Both the position numbers and the translations under genes were made by a program. From positions 1 through 64,000 of the forward strand of contig CANNZV010001862.1 in the NCBI GenBank assembly GCA_947561585.1: 64,000 nt of DNA. Direction: 5' to 3'. Shown piece by piece: positions 48,901 through 62,100 of this stretch. Source of the DNA: Caprella mutica. Its lineage: Eukaryota > Arthropoda > Malacostraca > Amphipoda > Caprellidae. Under the pieces are notes generated by a model, which worked only from the letters and a program-made list of their open reading frames with translations, made no database searches and was not told where the DNA came from. Each line of letters starts with the position of its first letter. Within the stretch, counting starts at the first letter, position 1.

Positions 48901-50424
48901 GCCACTTATTTTAACAATAATGATTAAAACCTATCAAAATTCAATATTGGTCTCCTTCACTGCATAATATGCATAATAACTTAATAATCCTAACTAACAT
49001 TCTAAATGATATTGTGTTAACTTACTTGTTTTTTTCAAAGGTTCTCCTTTCAGTATATAACAAAATAGGTCTCATTTTTTATAATCGTTACTCATTTTTT
49101 CATCTAAAAACAAGGTTTCACTTTCTGAAAGTTAGGTTCTTAAAATTGGTCCCTTTTTGTATTTTATTTGTTAATATTTTCTATGTCTATTTTGTTAATA
49201 GATAAATGTTTTTAAATTGTATTTTATTTGTCTTATCCCCTCCCTTCCTAAACTGCTTCATTATCACAATCATTTAAATCCTAAAGGGCCGTACACACAC
49301 AGAATTTTGTAAGTCTTTCCACGAGATGTTTTGCTAAGCTCCTCCTACTTTTCCACGCAATTTTTGTATCCTATAAGAAAAAAGTGATATAATTATTATT
49401 TATTTTAGTTGGTAATCATGATACCTGCAGGTATAAATAAATAATAATTAGCTACATTGTTTTTTTATTATATTATTCAAAAATCACTTTAAAAAAGTAG
49501 GAGGAGCTTAGCAAAAACTCTGGTGGAAAGACTTAAATAAACTCTGCGTGTGTACGGCCACTAACACTTGTCTGAAGCTTGCTACACTTCCACTACTTTG
49601 TCTCTTTCTACACTAACTACTTTAAGGTGAGTTTGGAATGATATTATTTAAGTCATAATATTCGAGGGAAAATCATAAGTGATTTATTTATAACTAGAAA
49701 TTCATCTTATGTATAATACAGTAGAACTCCTCTATAGTGAATATATATTCCTGAGTAAGAGAACTACCCCGTATAGTGAGCAAATTTTCTTTAGTCTGCC
49801 ATGATTTGCATTAGTTTTCTAAAGCTATTTATCATTTTATGGCAGACTAAAGGAACTTTGTTTACTATACGGGGTAATTCTTTGACTCAGCACTCTACAT
49901 TCACTATAAAGGAGTTCTACTATATATTAAGAAGCAGCTATCACTATTGATTTTCACTTGTCAATTAAATTATCAACTCATTATCGTTCTGTTAAACCTG
50001 TTTGCACACTTAGTTTAAGAACCTAACTGAATATGATCACTAGAATGAAATAGAAATTTGGAAAAAAATAGAAAATGATACGTATGTACAGTTGATACTA
50101 AAAAAGTCTAAAAGCTTATAGAATCTATAAAATAAAAATATTACACAAGAACCATTTTAAAACCCACTCAATTATCTCCAGAAAGGCTATTACATCAAGC
50201 GTTGCCTTTCAGATACAGAGCCAGCCTCTCCTCCATGTTCTGAAGTTCCTCAGTCTTCTGGTTCCAAAACATCGCCTCCCGATGTAGAAAAAGACGAGCA
50301 AATTTCTTCCGCTGATCCGCCAAAATCTGAGCGGAAAGAGTCTGACGATGAAGAAGAAACAAATGAACCTTTGCTGCCTAAGTCAACCAAAGCTGTCATT
50401 GTCCCTAAAGACAGTTCTGAGTAG
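36908..50424 (+). CDS. SLC26A11: SLC26A11-type sulfate/anion transporter, 15 coding exons
   Basis: Exons: 36908-36953, 37715-37797, 38238-38417, 38862-39078, 39287-39373, 39674-39807, 42482-42711, 43362-43512, 43912-44044, 44357-44508, 44774-44908, 46619-46792, 47126-47248, 48174-48225, 50213-50424. All have GT/AG borders and continuous phases, giving 702 aa (human SLC26A11 is about 606). SLC26 proteins are membrane anion exchangers or channels. The N-terminal SulP core shows [45 protein letters not shown] and the conserved GSFSRSAVN stretch. Membrane segments continue to exon 11. Exons 12-14 encode a STAS domain ([35 protein letters not shown]). Exon 15 encodes an acidic Ser/Pro tail. The start ATG is inferred from an open first exon spliced in phase. 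AATAAA directly follows the stop. Insects have several paralogues, so the exact orthologue is uncertain. The donor of exon 13 is tandemly amplified. Confidence 0.87.
40286..41940. mobile_element. Foldback element with tandem-repeat ends (FB-5), in transporter intron 6
   Basis: The ends read GACATTGGGGCATT and, inverted, GACATTGGGGCACTT. The left arm (40320-40385) repeats AACGCCCCAAAATGCTC. The right arm (41715-41935) repeats a unit of about 18 bp, AAATGCACCGATAAGTGCCCC-like, in the same top-strand orientation. The arms are therefore related by composition and ends rather than by perfect inversion. The core is AT-rich and non-coding. It sits wholly within the 2.7-kb intron between exons 6 and 7. 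Confidence 0.65.
42918..43083. mobile_element. Family H MITE, copy 1 (transporter intron 7)
   Basis: The left end TTAGGGAAGCTACGAATTAT and the right end AATTTGTAGCAAACTTATCC are diverged relatives of the terminal repeats at 59678 and 60859. The inner arms share GGTTTCACA and its inverse in AAAACCGACC. Confidence 0.55.
44527..44700. mobile_element. Family L MITE, copy 1 (transporter intron 10)
   Basis: The element begins AGGGTTGTGAAAATATGCTTT only 18 bp after the exon 10 splice donor and ends AAAAGCGTATTGTGACAACC. The interior CATTTCGTTTCGTCTATGAT is shared with copies at 61294 and 62483. Confidence 0.75.
47219..48062 (+). repeat. 42-bp tandem array that amplifies an exon end with its 5' splice site
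   Basis: Twenty units start at CTGATACC (47219, 47261, 47303, 47345, 47385, then every 42 bp to 47973, and 48017). Each carries GAAGAAATGACTG(TG)GTGAGT, that is the end of transporter exon 13 plus a strong donor. The first donor is at 47249. Two donors downstream keep the exon frame and would add 14 or 28 residues. After the third, TAA at 47339-47341 ends the frame, and a 2-bp loss in the fourth unit shifts later units. From 47424 a different frame stays open to 48020. Units differ mainly at AGACATAG/AGACATTG, so the array is young or homogenised. Confidence 0.92.
49283..49563. mobile_element. Family C MITE, copy 1 (last transporter intron)
   Basis: The ends are TAAAGGGCCGTACACACAC and GCGTGTGTACGGCCACTAA. 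The arms share AAGTCTTTCCACGAG and GCTAAGCTCCTCCTACTTTT with their inverse. The middle contains the motif GATACCTGCAGGTAT, also found in the family H copy at 59678. Confidence 0.8.
49717..49923. mobile_element. Family D MITE (Tc1/mariner-like), unexpanded copy
   Basis: The left end is TACAGTAGAACTCCTCTATA and the right end CACTATAAAGGAGTTCTACTA. The inner hairpin TTTTCTTTAGTCTGCCATGA pairs with TGGCAGACTAAAG. It holds one copy of the 15-bp unit that is amplified at 22717-24258. Confidence 0.8.
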
Positions 50425-50513
50425 AATAAAGAACTAGGGTGCTTAAATAGACCTGCAGTACTCGAAAAATGGTGGTAGCTAATATACTACAGAACACAAT
50501 TTTCTAAAGGGCC

Positions 50514-50657
50514 GTACACACGCAGGGTTCATGGATATCAACTAAAATATATAATAATTATATCGTTTTTCTTATATACTCGTTGAAAAAGTAGGAGGAG
50601 CTTTGTAAAAATTCTGATGGAAAGACCTAAAAAACCCTGCGTGTGAATGGCTCTTTA
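50514..50657. mobile_element. Family C MITE, copy 2 (short)
   Basis: The ends are TAAAGGGCCGTACACACGC and CCCTGCGTGTGAATGGCTC. It keeps the arm motif AAAGTAGGAGGAGCTTTG but has lost most of the left arm. Confidence 0.75.
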
Positions 50658-52854
50658 AGGTCAGATTGGCCCATGTGAATGCCCACTTTTCGAATACTGT
50701 CAGTGTAATTTAATGAGTTGTTACTTTTCCAATCATTGTTATGTAGATACCATAGATGCCTATGCTGCCATATAAATAGTTTGCCATTTATATGCAAACT
50801 ATTATAGCTATGTTGAATAGTATTTATATGTTGAGACGATAAACTTTAAAATATATCATGAGTACAGTAAAGCAGGAGTACAATTTAATACAATTTTGAT
50901 TTAGAAATAGGTTACTTGTCAAATAAAAAAAATAGGATATGAATTACATTAGTATATCCTCACTAAGGACATTCGTTTTCTGTTCAATAATTTTTTTTTA
51001 CAATTATTTCTACCTATTTAAAATTAAAAACTGTTTGTGGTGATGGCTCAATTTCAATTATTACATTTTTAGGTAAGGACGCTTTATTTAATATCACCTC
51101 TCCATTTCCCTCTTCCATCCGAAAGCTGTGGTTTAATAGACGTTGTTAAATCCTTTTTTATTAACTGTACAAATCCGTTTGATATTCTTTTACTACTTTA
51201 ATAGCTAAATAATAATATACTTATTATATTTCCATTTCATTCCAATTTATTCTATTTATATCCATTTGGTTACTTAGCAATAAGTTTTTTTTGCATTATT
51301 TATAATTTCAGTTTCTATTCCACAAAGCTCCCGTATTTTTTTAGGAATCTCTTACCTATTTTTGGTCTTATATGAACCAATTACTTTTGATTATTATTAA
51401 TGTATATTGGTACCTAAACCTCGACAGAATTTAGAAATGTTAAGTTCTCGAAATGATGAAACACGTTATTTAGATATTTCATTTTGTCCTAAACATGTTT
51501 GAGCATGTGTCAAATATGTTCTATCATGTTTTAGGATGTCAAAACCTTTGAGCTTGTCAAGAACATGTCCAGTTTGTTATGGTGGTTCAACTGATGAATT
51601 TAGATTTAGAAATAAGTGCAATATTTAATAACTTTAATTCGTATTAATACACAATGTCAGATTAATTTAGATATAAAGTTACATTTCAAAAAACAATATT
51701 TAATAACGTTATATTTAATAGAACGCAAATCAAATAGTGTTTCTATTTGAAGTTGTTATATTTTGATCTCCATTCCATCACTCTGTCCACACTGTGTATT
51801 TTGTGTGTCGTGTATTACTCACTTTAGTAGATTTAATTAGTGGCTTTTCTGTGTTTTCATCTAAATATCAAAATGTATTACGTAATTAATCGATATAGAT
51901 TGATGTATTAGGAAGCAATGTATTAGGAAGCAACTTGTTATATCTTTCATAGACATTTTATACCCGTTTTTGAATATTTTGCTACTTTTATACCGTGATT
52001 GATTAGTATAAAATGTTTAACTCTTTTTGTTAAATTGTTTCAATATCCTTTATAGATTACATTTGCAATCATCTCTTCATTTTCCTCTTTTATCCATGGG
52101 TTATATGAAATTTTTTGTGCTAGTTTTTATACTTTTATGCATTCATGAGCATTTTACTTTATTTTTTTAATATTGAAACACCGATTTATTTCTGAAAGGA
52201 ATTATGCTTTTGATTATACCAATTTTTTGAAAAGAAGAAGCAGACCTTCTTTAAATAATTAAACATACTAAAATAAGGAATAGAATTAAAATGCATGTAA
52301 AAGCATAATTTAATAATTGAAAACATCTACATTACTACGAGCAACGCATTGCAATCTGGACTAACATTTACTCAAACCGTCTCTTAAGACTAATAACATT
52401 TCTTTATTATTTTAACATCTTTTTCAAATCTTACTTTGATTCCATCTTTTTGATTCTGTAATACTACTAAATACTATTTTTGAAAGGACATATACTTGTA
52501 TACTAGAAGATACGGAACGACGCTGCCTTTAATACAAAATGAAGTAATATAAAAAAATTATATTCTCTTACAGTCTAAAAGTCACATAAATTTCATCAAT
52601 GCTGAAAGATTAACGATGAACGTTTTTATTAAGTCGCGTACACACGGTGAAGTTTTTCAATGGAGTGCCCACAGACTTAGAAAAAATGAGGTATTAATAG
52701 TTAATATGACGTCACAAAAGATAGTATTAAAATATATATTTATATTAACTAAATACTTGTTATGAAACTGTTGTGGTTGAGCAACTAAAATGCTTACATA
52801 TGGTGATTTGAATGAAATTAGTGACGTTATTTTTTTCTGAATCTGTGGACAATC

Positions 52855-53066
52855 TAAAGTACCGTTCACACGTAGGGTTTTTTAAGTCTTTCCACCAGAC
52901 TTTTTGCTAAGCTCCTCTTACTTTTTCAACAAGATTATAAGAAAAACGATAAAATAAATAATTATTTTATCGTTTTTTCTTGTATTCTCGTAAAAAAAGT
53001 AGGAGGAGCTTAGCAAAAAGTCTGGTGGAAAGACTTAAGAAACCTTACGTGTGTACGGCACTTTAG
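52855..53066. mobile_element. Family C MITE, copy 3
   Basis: The ends are CTAAAGTACCGTTCACACG and CGTGTGTACGGCACTTTAG. The arms pair almost completely (AAGTCTTTCCACCAGACTTT), with a perfect central palindrome around AAATAATTATTT. It ends 40 bp from the receptor stop codon, so it probably contributes to that gene's 3' UTR. Confidence 0.82.
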
Positions 53067-53105
53067 AGTCCTTCGAAAACTCGCCCTGAAAGTGTTTAGG
53101 GACTT

Positions 53106-56100
53106 TTATTTGCAGGATATTTGCACGGTGGCGTCGGAGAAGTTAGAGGGTCCGTCCCCGTAGAGGGACATGGCGGAGGGGGCCTCAATCGAGCAGACAG
53201 AGTCCTCTGGTGTCCGGTTATCAACTTCTAAACAGTCCATTGTATTACCACCTCTATGTTTGTGAACACTCTGAAAATATAAGCAACTTTTAATATTTTA
53301 TGAAAGATTGGAATTTGAAGAAGAATTGTGTTTATTTTTCACAAGCTTGCATATGTAATATTATAATACTGTTTCATTACCTTATCTTTGCTCCCTTTCC
53401 TATTCTGTTAGAAAGAAATAATAGAAATGTATTAAAATATGTACTGTACGAATAAGAGAATACGACTAAATATTGACAAACTAAATTATAATTGAAATAT
53501 TATAATAAATATCACACATTATAGGTTGTATTGTTAAATCTATAGAAAATAATCATTCAAAATTCTCGAGAATCTAGATCTATATGGAAAAATCACTCAA
53601 TCATTTAGCATACATGAGGAATAGTAGTGGACCCAAAACTGACCGTGAGGCTGAATCTTCTGTGGGTTGGCTTTCGCCCGCCGCGTCTTTTTGAGATGTG
53701 TGGATTGTCTTTAGTGATGGTTTTCGCCCTGAGCTCCTCAAGCTGAGTGTACACTCGCCTCATTTCACCCTGAGATGTGAAAACGGTTAGATTGACATTG
53801 AAAAACATCCAACTTTAATATAATATTTTCTGCTTCAATTTGACAAATTTATATAAATTGGAGTCATTTCTTGTTAAAATGTATTCGTCAATGAGTTTAA
53901 TCATTGGTGTGCGATTGCAAAATTCCAGTAGTCTAGTATGTTGATGAAACCTATTTTTACAACTAATTAGTATCTATGAATACAAGAAAAGTTTTGGATA
54001 ATACTGAGGATAGTTGTAGATAGTTACATTGTTATTGTTTGTTTCATAGAAGAGAAACTACTTGTTGATTCAATTAATATATTTTATTAAGCTATCACAT
54101 GCTCGGAAATTTCAATGAAAGTACTATTTTCATTGATGGTTTCAATAGGTTTCAAAGTATTTTAATTATTGAAAAAGTTAAAGTTTAAAATAATTAGTTA
54201 AATAGAATAATGCAAGACCAAGATTTATACTAATATGCAAGACCAAGATTTATGGTAAGGCTGTTGTTTATTTAAAATAGTTTTATTTAATCTGTTTATG
54301 GAAGTTTAGAAATGGAAAGACTGGTAACTAATTTCGAGGACACTCACCTTCAAAAGAAAAGTCCTCTGCGATAACAAATGCTTCACCAATGAAACAAAAC
54401 AGATCAAATAAAAATAATTGCATGCTGCTATCAAATTTGTATTCTCGTAAAAATTCAATATATTTATATATAACATTCATATATGTATGTTCATGCTTCA
54501 TCAATAGGCTTTTATTGACGTAGTAGTTTAGTATAAAACAATCAGTCTAAATTCTATTGTTTAAACGGTGCATCTCTTCAAGTCCGAATCTGGTTATCGA
54601 TTCAAATTATGTGAAATTTCAGTACAAACTGTTTAAAATATCATCTGAATTGTTTTGATTGACCGAAACAAAAATTTATTCTTTCTAATAAAAATTGCAC
54701 AAGTATTTTAATGTTCCCAGATATTGAAAACATGCTTTTGAAAATGTTGTACTGTATAGATTTCGATTTTACACATTAAGTACATAAATCACTTATATAA
54801 CAGATTACATTTCAGAACCAACTCATATATTAAGACTAACATGTGATTGAATAAATGCATCATTGTATGATCCTCACCCTAATTTCTTCTGGGTCCATCT
54901 GGCTGATGTTGATGTCATTTATTTCAACGTCGCCATTGGCTAGCTGTTCACATAGATGCACCTCCGTGGATCCTTCGCCAGTGTTCTGGGAGTCTGTGAA
55001 GCTGTCCTGACCATTTCTGTTGCAGCAGATCTGATAGGGATAAAAGTCATCAGCGTTGTTCTATAAAAATGATAAATTCATCGAAGTTTGTCTGTTTGTT
55101 TCAATGATAAATCTAAAAGTTCATAGAAGAATCTTTTGGCAGTGGTAAAATATGACCGAAATCAGAATCATTCTGTGTAGTAGAGCAAGACTATAAAATG
55201 GTTCAATGAATCCGTTAGCACTTTACACTAAAAATCTCACGAATTCCTCGTCTATAAACAGGTTTAATGAACACCCACCTTCGGGGCAATAATCATTAGC
55301 ATGGATATGGTAACGGTGACATGCGTTCGCAGAAAGTAGGCCAGGAAGACGTGGTCCGGGTGAATGGTCGTGACGAGGATGTGGATGTGACGAGCAGTGT
55401 AAAGTAGAAATGAGAAGAGGAGCTCAAGAAAGAGAGAAGCCGTTAGAGCTCTCCTCTCAACAGCACTCGCCTTGTACTCCTCGCTAAGGTTGCACCGACC
55501 TCCCAAGGAGGCGATGAAGCGACCTGAAGCTCCTCTCAGCTGGCACGCCAGGTACACTCCGAAGAAGAGAAAGCAGATTTCACCTGTGAGAAGAAAATTT
55601 TAATGAACTTGGTATGAGAAATGATGACCCGTTATGCATTCACTGAGCAACTATTGTTTTGAACTGTAGAGATTACAGCTCACACGTCATGCTCATGTTG
55701 AGAATGGATATTCTCTTAATCGTGATGAAGAAAATTCCTTCCAAGATATTCTCTACGAGTTAAAGCTACTTATTTAGTTTATATGGTTTTAATATTATTG
55801 CAAAATTGATTTTAATCAGATCCTCTAACCTCCTTCCGTAACGTATTCCCACCAGAGAACTTGGCAGACTTTGAAGGTGTGACCTGTTCCGGTGATGCCC
55901 TCAGTTAGTAGCGGCTTACCCTCGGAACTCATTTGTATAGCCATCGCACTTCCAGCTCCGAGATAACTATAATTTAAAATAAGATACCAAAATTAATCCA
56001 AGAACATATATTCAACTGGCTTTTGTCTCACATAAGAAGAAAATCAATCAATTGAAAACTTGCATTCAAACCAGTCGTCTATAGAAAATAATAGATTTTT

Positions 56101-59100
56101 GGGGAGTTTTGTGATAACTGATAAGTAGGTCTATTTGTCCCGCGTAATCTACCAGATTGCGCAATCTCGAGAGTGCACTGAATGCGCAGCGTACTATCGA
56201 GATAGTGCAATTCGGTAAATTGTGCGGAACATATACAGGGTGACCAAAAACAGTGTACCCAACTTAGAATAAATATAAATCTTGTATTTATAAGTAGTTA
56301 AAAAATGAGTTGCAGTAAATTAAAACTTTATTTTTTTTGCATGTATCAATTCTTCCACCGTCATTGCTTAAGATTATACGTGTACGATATTTATATTAAT
56401 TCAAACTTGGGTACACTTTTTTGTGGATCACCCTGTATATCAATATGAATTTTGAATGAGGAAGTGGCGTTCAAAGTCTGAAGGTACGTTTCGCATGCAG
56501 CGTTTATTATGATCATCGCTCAGAAATGATCACCCAGCAATTAGGAATGCATTAATTTAATGCTTTACAATAATCGCTCGTTGCAAAACAGCCCCATAGG
56601 AATAGCATTGAACTAGTGATGCTCAGCGATAGTAACTGGGCGATGGTCACTGAGCGCTGATCTCAATAATCGTTGCATGCAAAACGCACCTTAAGACCTA
56701 CTCTGTTGTCATACTCACCCAACGACAAACGTTAGCAACCCCGCCAAGTATTTCAGCAGGTCTAGATCTCTGATGACTATTCTGTGTGCCCGACGAGTAC
56801 GGTGTTGTACTAAACTCCTGTTGGAAAACCAAGATAAAAACACATAGAATGAACATATTGTAAAATTTCTTATCTATCCTATCTTAAATTTTTATCATAC
56901 ACCACATTGACATTGTCTAATTTGACATGTCTAATTTGACATTGTCTAATTTGACATTGTCTAATTTGACATTGTCTAATTTGACATTGTCTAATTTGAC
57001 ATTGTCTAATTTGACATTGTCTAATTTGTCTCAATAAAGATTGTATTTGCGTGCATATGGTGTTTATATTAAGTATGATTGGGAATTGGAGAAATATTTG
57101 ATTGTTTACGAGTTTTCAATTATGATATCGAGAAACACTGATTTTACATGAAAACTTTAGAAAAAATAAATTTTGTACACAGATTAACTAATGTATTTCT
57201 AGATACAAAATGAGAAAAAATATCGCTTGCGCTTCCATTTTATGACCATTTTCAACGATGCCGCAATATCTTTTTTCGATGTCCATTTTTCATCTAAATC
57301 CAATTGTGAATTGTAAAGACAATTCGCCAATAATTCAGGTCCCATTGTGAGAAAGGTATCGAAAATGCTGTTCAAATTCCACCAATAAAAAGAGTCATTG
57401 AGATAATTATAGGTGTTCCTTTTAAGTCTTATATACTTAAGGTCCACTTTTGAAAAAAACTTTTTTTTATCTTTGAACCGATCGTTCTGAAAATTGTATC
57501 GTATATGTTACATCGCAAAAAAAACTCTTTCTATTCGTGTAACTTTCTCGATTTTGGCTTTGGTTTTCGGAAAAAAAGGAATTTTTTCTATTTTTCAATT
57601 TTTTTTTACAAATTTCAAAAGACGAGAATCGTATGAGTGTATATGCTAAAATAAAAACTAAGGCAGCTTTAGAATCCTTTAGTAAATATCTATTAAGATA
57701 ATTTCTCCCTCCATCAGTTATTTGCACCGTTTAACCTGATAATTGAGAGTGTAGAGTGGTGCCCCTACGGACAGATAACTGCATTACTCGGGCCATCAGC
57801 CAGCCAAATATGTTCTCATCTGCTGCACAATTGCCAGTTAGAATTTAAATGTTCAGTTTCATTGGTTGGTGGGGGGAGGGGGGTGCATGAGGGGGAGGGA
57901 TAAGAGGACTTGTAGGGTACAAATGAATTATCCATTTAAATCATATTAAATTCTTTGCTAGTTTTAACTTTTTGTGAAACCTAATTCATAAATTGGTTTA
58001 CATGAAAGGAATACCCATTTATATATGAATTCATTGGGCTCCGCCGTAGGTAAGATTATTTATAATTATTTTTTTTTTACCTATATATACCTAGTACACG
58101 AATATCATAAAAATTATCGCTTTTACACACTCGAATTAATTCAAGGCAAAAGGGATTAATATGTGTTTTAATTGAATCATCTTTATATATTGTGTATGAT
58201 TATATAGTATATACTCTGTTCATCTGAGTAATACTTATTCAAGAAAAGAAAATTTAATTCATTTTAAGCTTCGTGCGAGTCATTTTCACAAACGTTGTGC
58301 AAAACTTTTTTGTATATCTGTGTGTACTGTTATTAGTTATAACTCTAAAAATACTTTACTTGTTAGTATATTGTATATAAATCTCAAATTCAATTATTTT
58401 TCGCTTATTTCTGACAAAAAACAGACATTCAATAAACGTTCATGAAGATTGTTATGGAAATAATGTAAACAACGCCATCTATCAGATGTCCGCTTAAACG
58501 TATGTCAACTAATGCTAACTCTATTTTCCCTAAAAAACACTGTGATTTGATACAAAATATTTCATATCCGTTACTATTCAATATCTATTTATGATATTAT
58601 GATAAAATATTTGATATGAAAATTAGACGCACCCCAATTCAAGAATATTCGAAACAAAAAAAGGTGTTCTGTAAAGAGTTTCTAAATTGCGGATAATAAT
58701 GCTATTAGGTAATTGATAGTGTTTAACGTCTCAGTAGGCACTCGGACACATTAATCACGTTCACAGCTTTCAGAGAGTGGGAGGTAAGATATATAGTAGA
58801 ACTTATGAATTATGGTATACAAAATTATCGAACTATACTATATTATGGACACATTTCTATGGAATACTAAATTTATGGACCTTTATTTTATTTAGAAATG
58901 TTGTGATTTTTGTAAAAAAAAAAAGATTTTAGGCTTCTTCTTATAGATTACCATCCTATTTTACAATAAACTTAACAATAATATAATGGCCTATGAGTTG
59001 GAAATATTGATTCCAACAAAAGAAAGAAAAATTCCTTAACATTACGTCAAAAATTAGAGATTTTAGAAATATGTAAGAAATCAATTATTTACATACCTTA

Positions 59101-62100
59101 TAATGCATAAAATACTTATGTACTCCATTGTATAAAACTAAATATTGAAACATTGAAACAATCTTTATTGAAACAAACAGTACATAAAAAAATATTGTAA
59201 ATCAAGTAAAAGTATATTGGGTTTCAAGCCCATGTGAAGAGAACTTTTTGGGTCAAATAATTTTAGAGACACAACAGTAAAATAGCAGCATAATTTTTCG
59301 AATTACTGTTACATAACTTCTAAATTTTACAAAAATCAATTATACTACTTAATAATATTTAATCATCTTCATATCGCTTAGTACATTATTTATGGAATAC
59401 AAAATTTACGGACTGCTCAGTTTTTCATAATTGAGAAACTCTGTTCTTAGTGTGAATAAAATTGCGAGGATAAATATTTCATATTAAAACATTTAGTTGA
59501 AATTTTATTTTCTGTGATTTAAATTAGCCTATTACATTACTATAAATTTTCATTTTTTGTTAAGTTTAGTATTCCATTTTTTTTTAATTTTTAATTTTGT
59601 AAATATTTTAAATTTCCACAAGTTTGATCAACTTTTTTTGGATGTAATAAAAAAAACAGAATATTCTTCAAATCATATAGGGTAAAATACGAATTATCAA
59701 TCAGTTTCACATCTTATTTTTATTTTAATTGGTATCCATGATACTTGCAGGTATCATGGATACCAACTAAAATAAAAATAAGATAACAATTATAATATCG
59801 ATCTTTCCTATATGACCGAAAATGTGAAACTGACCGATAATTCGTAATTTACCCTAGGTTCATTACCTTTGTTAACACCCACTTCCCGATTACTGTAAGT
59901 GTCGGTTAAATAAGATGTTATCCTATTTCATGTCTCACCTATAAAGTTTGAGGATGATGGCTCCATAGTAGAGGATGAAGCCTGTCTCTCGGAGCCACTG
60001 TTCTCCCACACACGATAAAACGGATGCCTCCATCCCTCTAACTAGCACCTGTGAGGGAAAAGTCAGGAGAGAAACATTATAATACTAGATCACAAATAAT
60101 AAAGAAACTCTACCTATACAAACATAACCTTCCGCAATATTGCTAATGATGCATTCGATCAAGTAATATTTCCCGGTCGGAATATTTAAATTTGACAGAT
60201 CGTCTATTACTGTTTAATAGTTACCCGTCAAAAATGAGCTTCGATACTTTTTAAAATTATCAATTTTTTTAAAAATATATTAGGAATTTTTGTTTTCTGG
60301 AATTTATAAAAATTATTCGGATTTTTTTACATAGAGATTTGTTATTTTTTTGTAATTACAATTTCGGTCATTTGCATTTCTCTAGTGTATTATCATAGTG
60401 TGTATTATTCTCTAGTGTATTATCTAGTGTGTGTTATTCTCTAGTTTTTTAAAAACTATGGACTATAATACTTTTTTTATTATCCGGATTTTCAAAATCC
60501 AACGTTTTTTTTTTGTGGAGGAAGTTCGAAGAAGATGAATTACGATTTCATTTTTTGTCTAATCACTCATATTTGTAGACTGACGATACAACGATTATTA
60601 TAGTATCAGGTTGTAATTTTGAAATAATTGATGTTTTTAATAATTAAATTTATTGGTTATTTGAGCTATATTTTTCATTGTATAGTTAAATATCGTTACT
60701 TAATTTGAAAATGAGTAATTTTCTGTAATTGGAGTAAATGGAAGAATTATATAACAAACGTATAATAATAATCAATATTTGAAATAAGTTTTTGATAAAT
60801 TTTATATTAAGATAACTTTAATGTACTGAAATAATTTAATATTATGAATCAAACGACTTAGGGTAAATTACGAATTATTGGATGGTTCCATATTTCAGAC
60901 ACGGCAGAAAAAATATATGATGTAAAAATATATAATAAAAATACCAGTAAAACAATAATTACTAAATAGTTTTTTCTTCTGTGTCCGAAAATATGGAGCG
61001 GTCCTAAAACCCGGAGCTTACCCTATCACTTATTAAAATATTCTATAGATTCAGTATTATCTGAAGTTAAGAACTTACCGTGGAGTAAATAAGAATGGCA
61101 CCCATCATTATACTCAACAACATTGTCCACATTGATGATGAAATTATCTGAGAAAAAGTACACATCATTATTTAATATATCAAAGTTTTCAATCATTTAT
61201 GGCTTATTTGAAATATTCTTGGATAATAGACTGGGCTAATTGGTAATATTCCCCTATATCCTTTAAGCGCGAGGCAAATGAATTACTAATGAGTCGGGTT
61301 GTGACAATAAGCTTTTTAAATCATTGTTTTCAAGAATTTCAGTGACGAAACAAAATGAAATGGTATCGAATACTATATATACCGCTGGTTTAGAACGATT
61401 CAATACTATTTAATTCTCTCCTTCTTTAATATTTTTTGGATTTATGATTTTAAAGGCACATTGTCACAACTCTACTAATGAGTGACGTTTTGCTATCTTT
61501 CACATAAACTATTCATCCGTTATATGGTCTTCTATGTCTTTTGAATCGTAAATCATACAAATAAAACCCGCATCACACTTGCGTTTATAAACTTCGCGGG
61601 AAAAAGCTCTTCTTAAAATGTGTTCACATTGACGTTTTTTTTTATCGCCGAAAAAAAATCACATCAAATTTTCCTTCAGCAATAAAAAAAATAACACAAG
61701 TGTGAACACATTTTAGGAAGAGCTTTATTTCCACAGTGTTAAAATAAGCAAGAGTAAAGCGGTCTTTCTCTCTATGTCTTTTGAACATCAAACCACACAA
61801 TTAAAAACTCAGTATTTGAAATGTTCTCACAGGAGATTTCCTCCTCCTTATGATGATGAAGGCGAATATGACGGTAAGGATGAGGGCAATCACTTGCAGG
61901 CGGATGGGGATGGAGCGCAGTAGGTGGTAGCGCTTGGTCACGCAGTCTATGGCGCCCACCGTGAGACCGCAGTTCGGACAGCCTTCCGGACACGGTATGC
62001 ACCTTTGTGGAAGAAGGAATGAGATGCGATCCATAACTTGAGGGTATTGTTACAGTGCCGTAGAACTCCTCTATAGTGGACTCCTTTATAGTGAATGTAG

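Larger units (their letters stand above)
50425..53105. other. Convergent intergenic region with MITEs
   Basis: This lies between the transporter stop and the receptor stop on the opposite strand. AATAAA occurs at 50425-50430, and the receptor stop overlaps AATAAA on the minus strand at about 53110-53105. The centre (50700-52630) is AT-rich with no gene seen. A separate inverted repeat at about 52660-52860 pairs CCCACAGACTTAGAAAAAAT with ATTTTTTTCTGAATCTGTGG. Confidence 0.5.

Noticed and set aside
57199..57727. Two minus-strand frames of 82 and 86 codons as possible exons
   Set aside because: They resemble no part of the receptor, and the joined phases of exons 5 and 6 leave no gap between the conserved ILKLYR and HRTRRAHR blocks.
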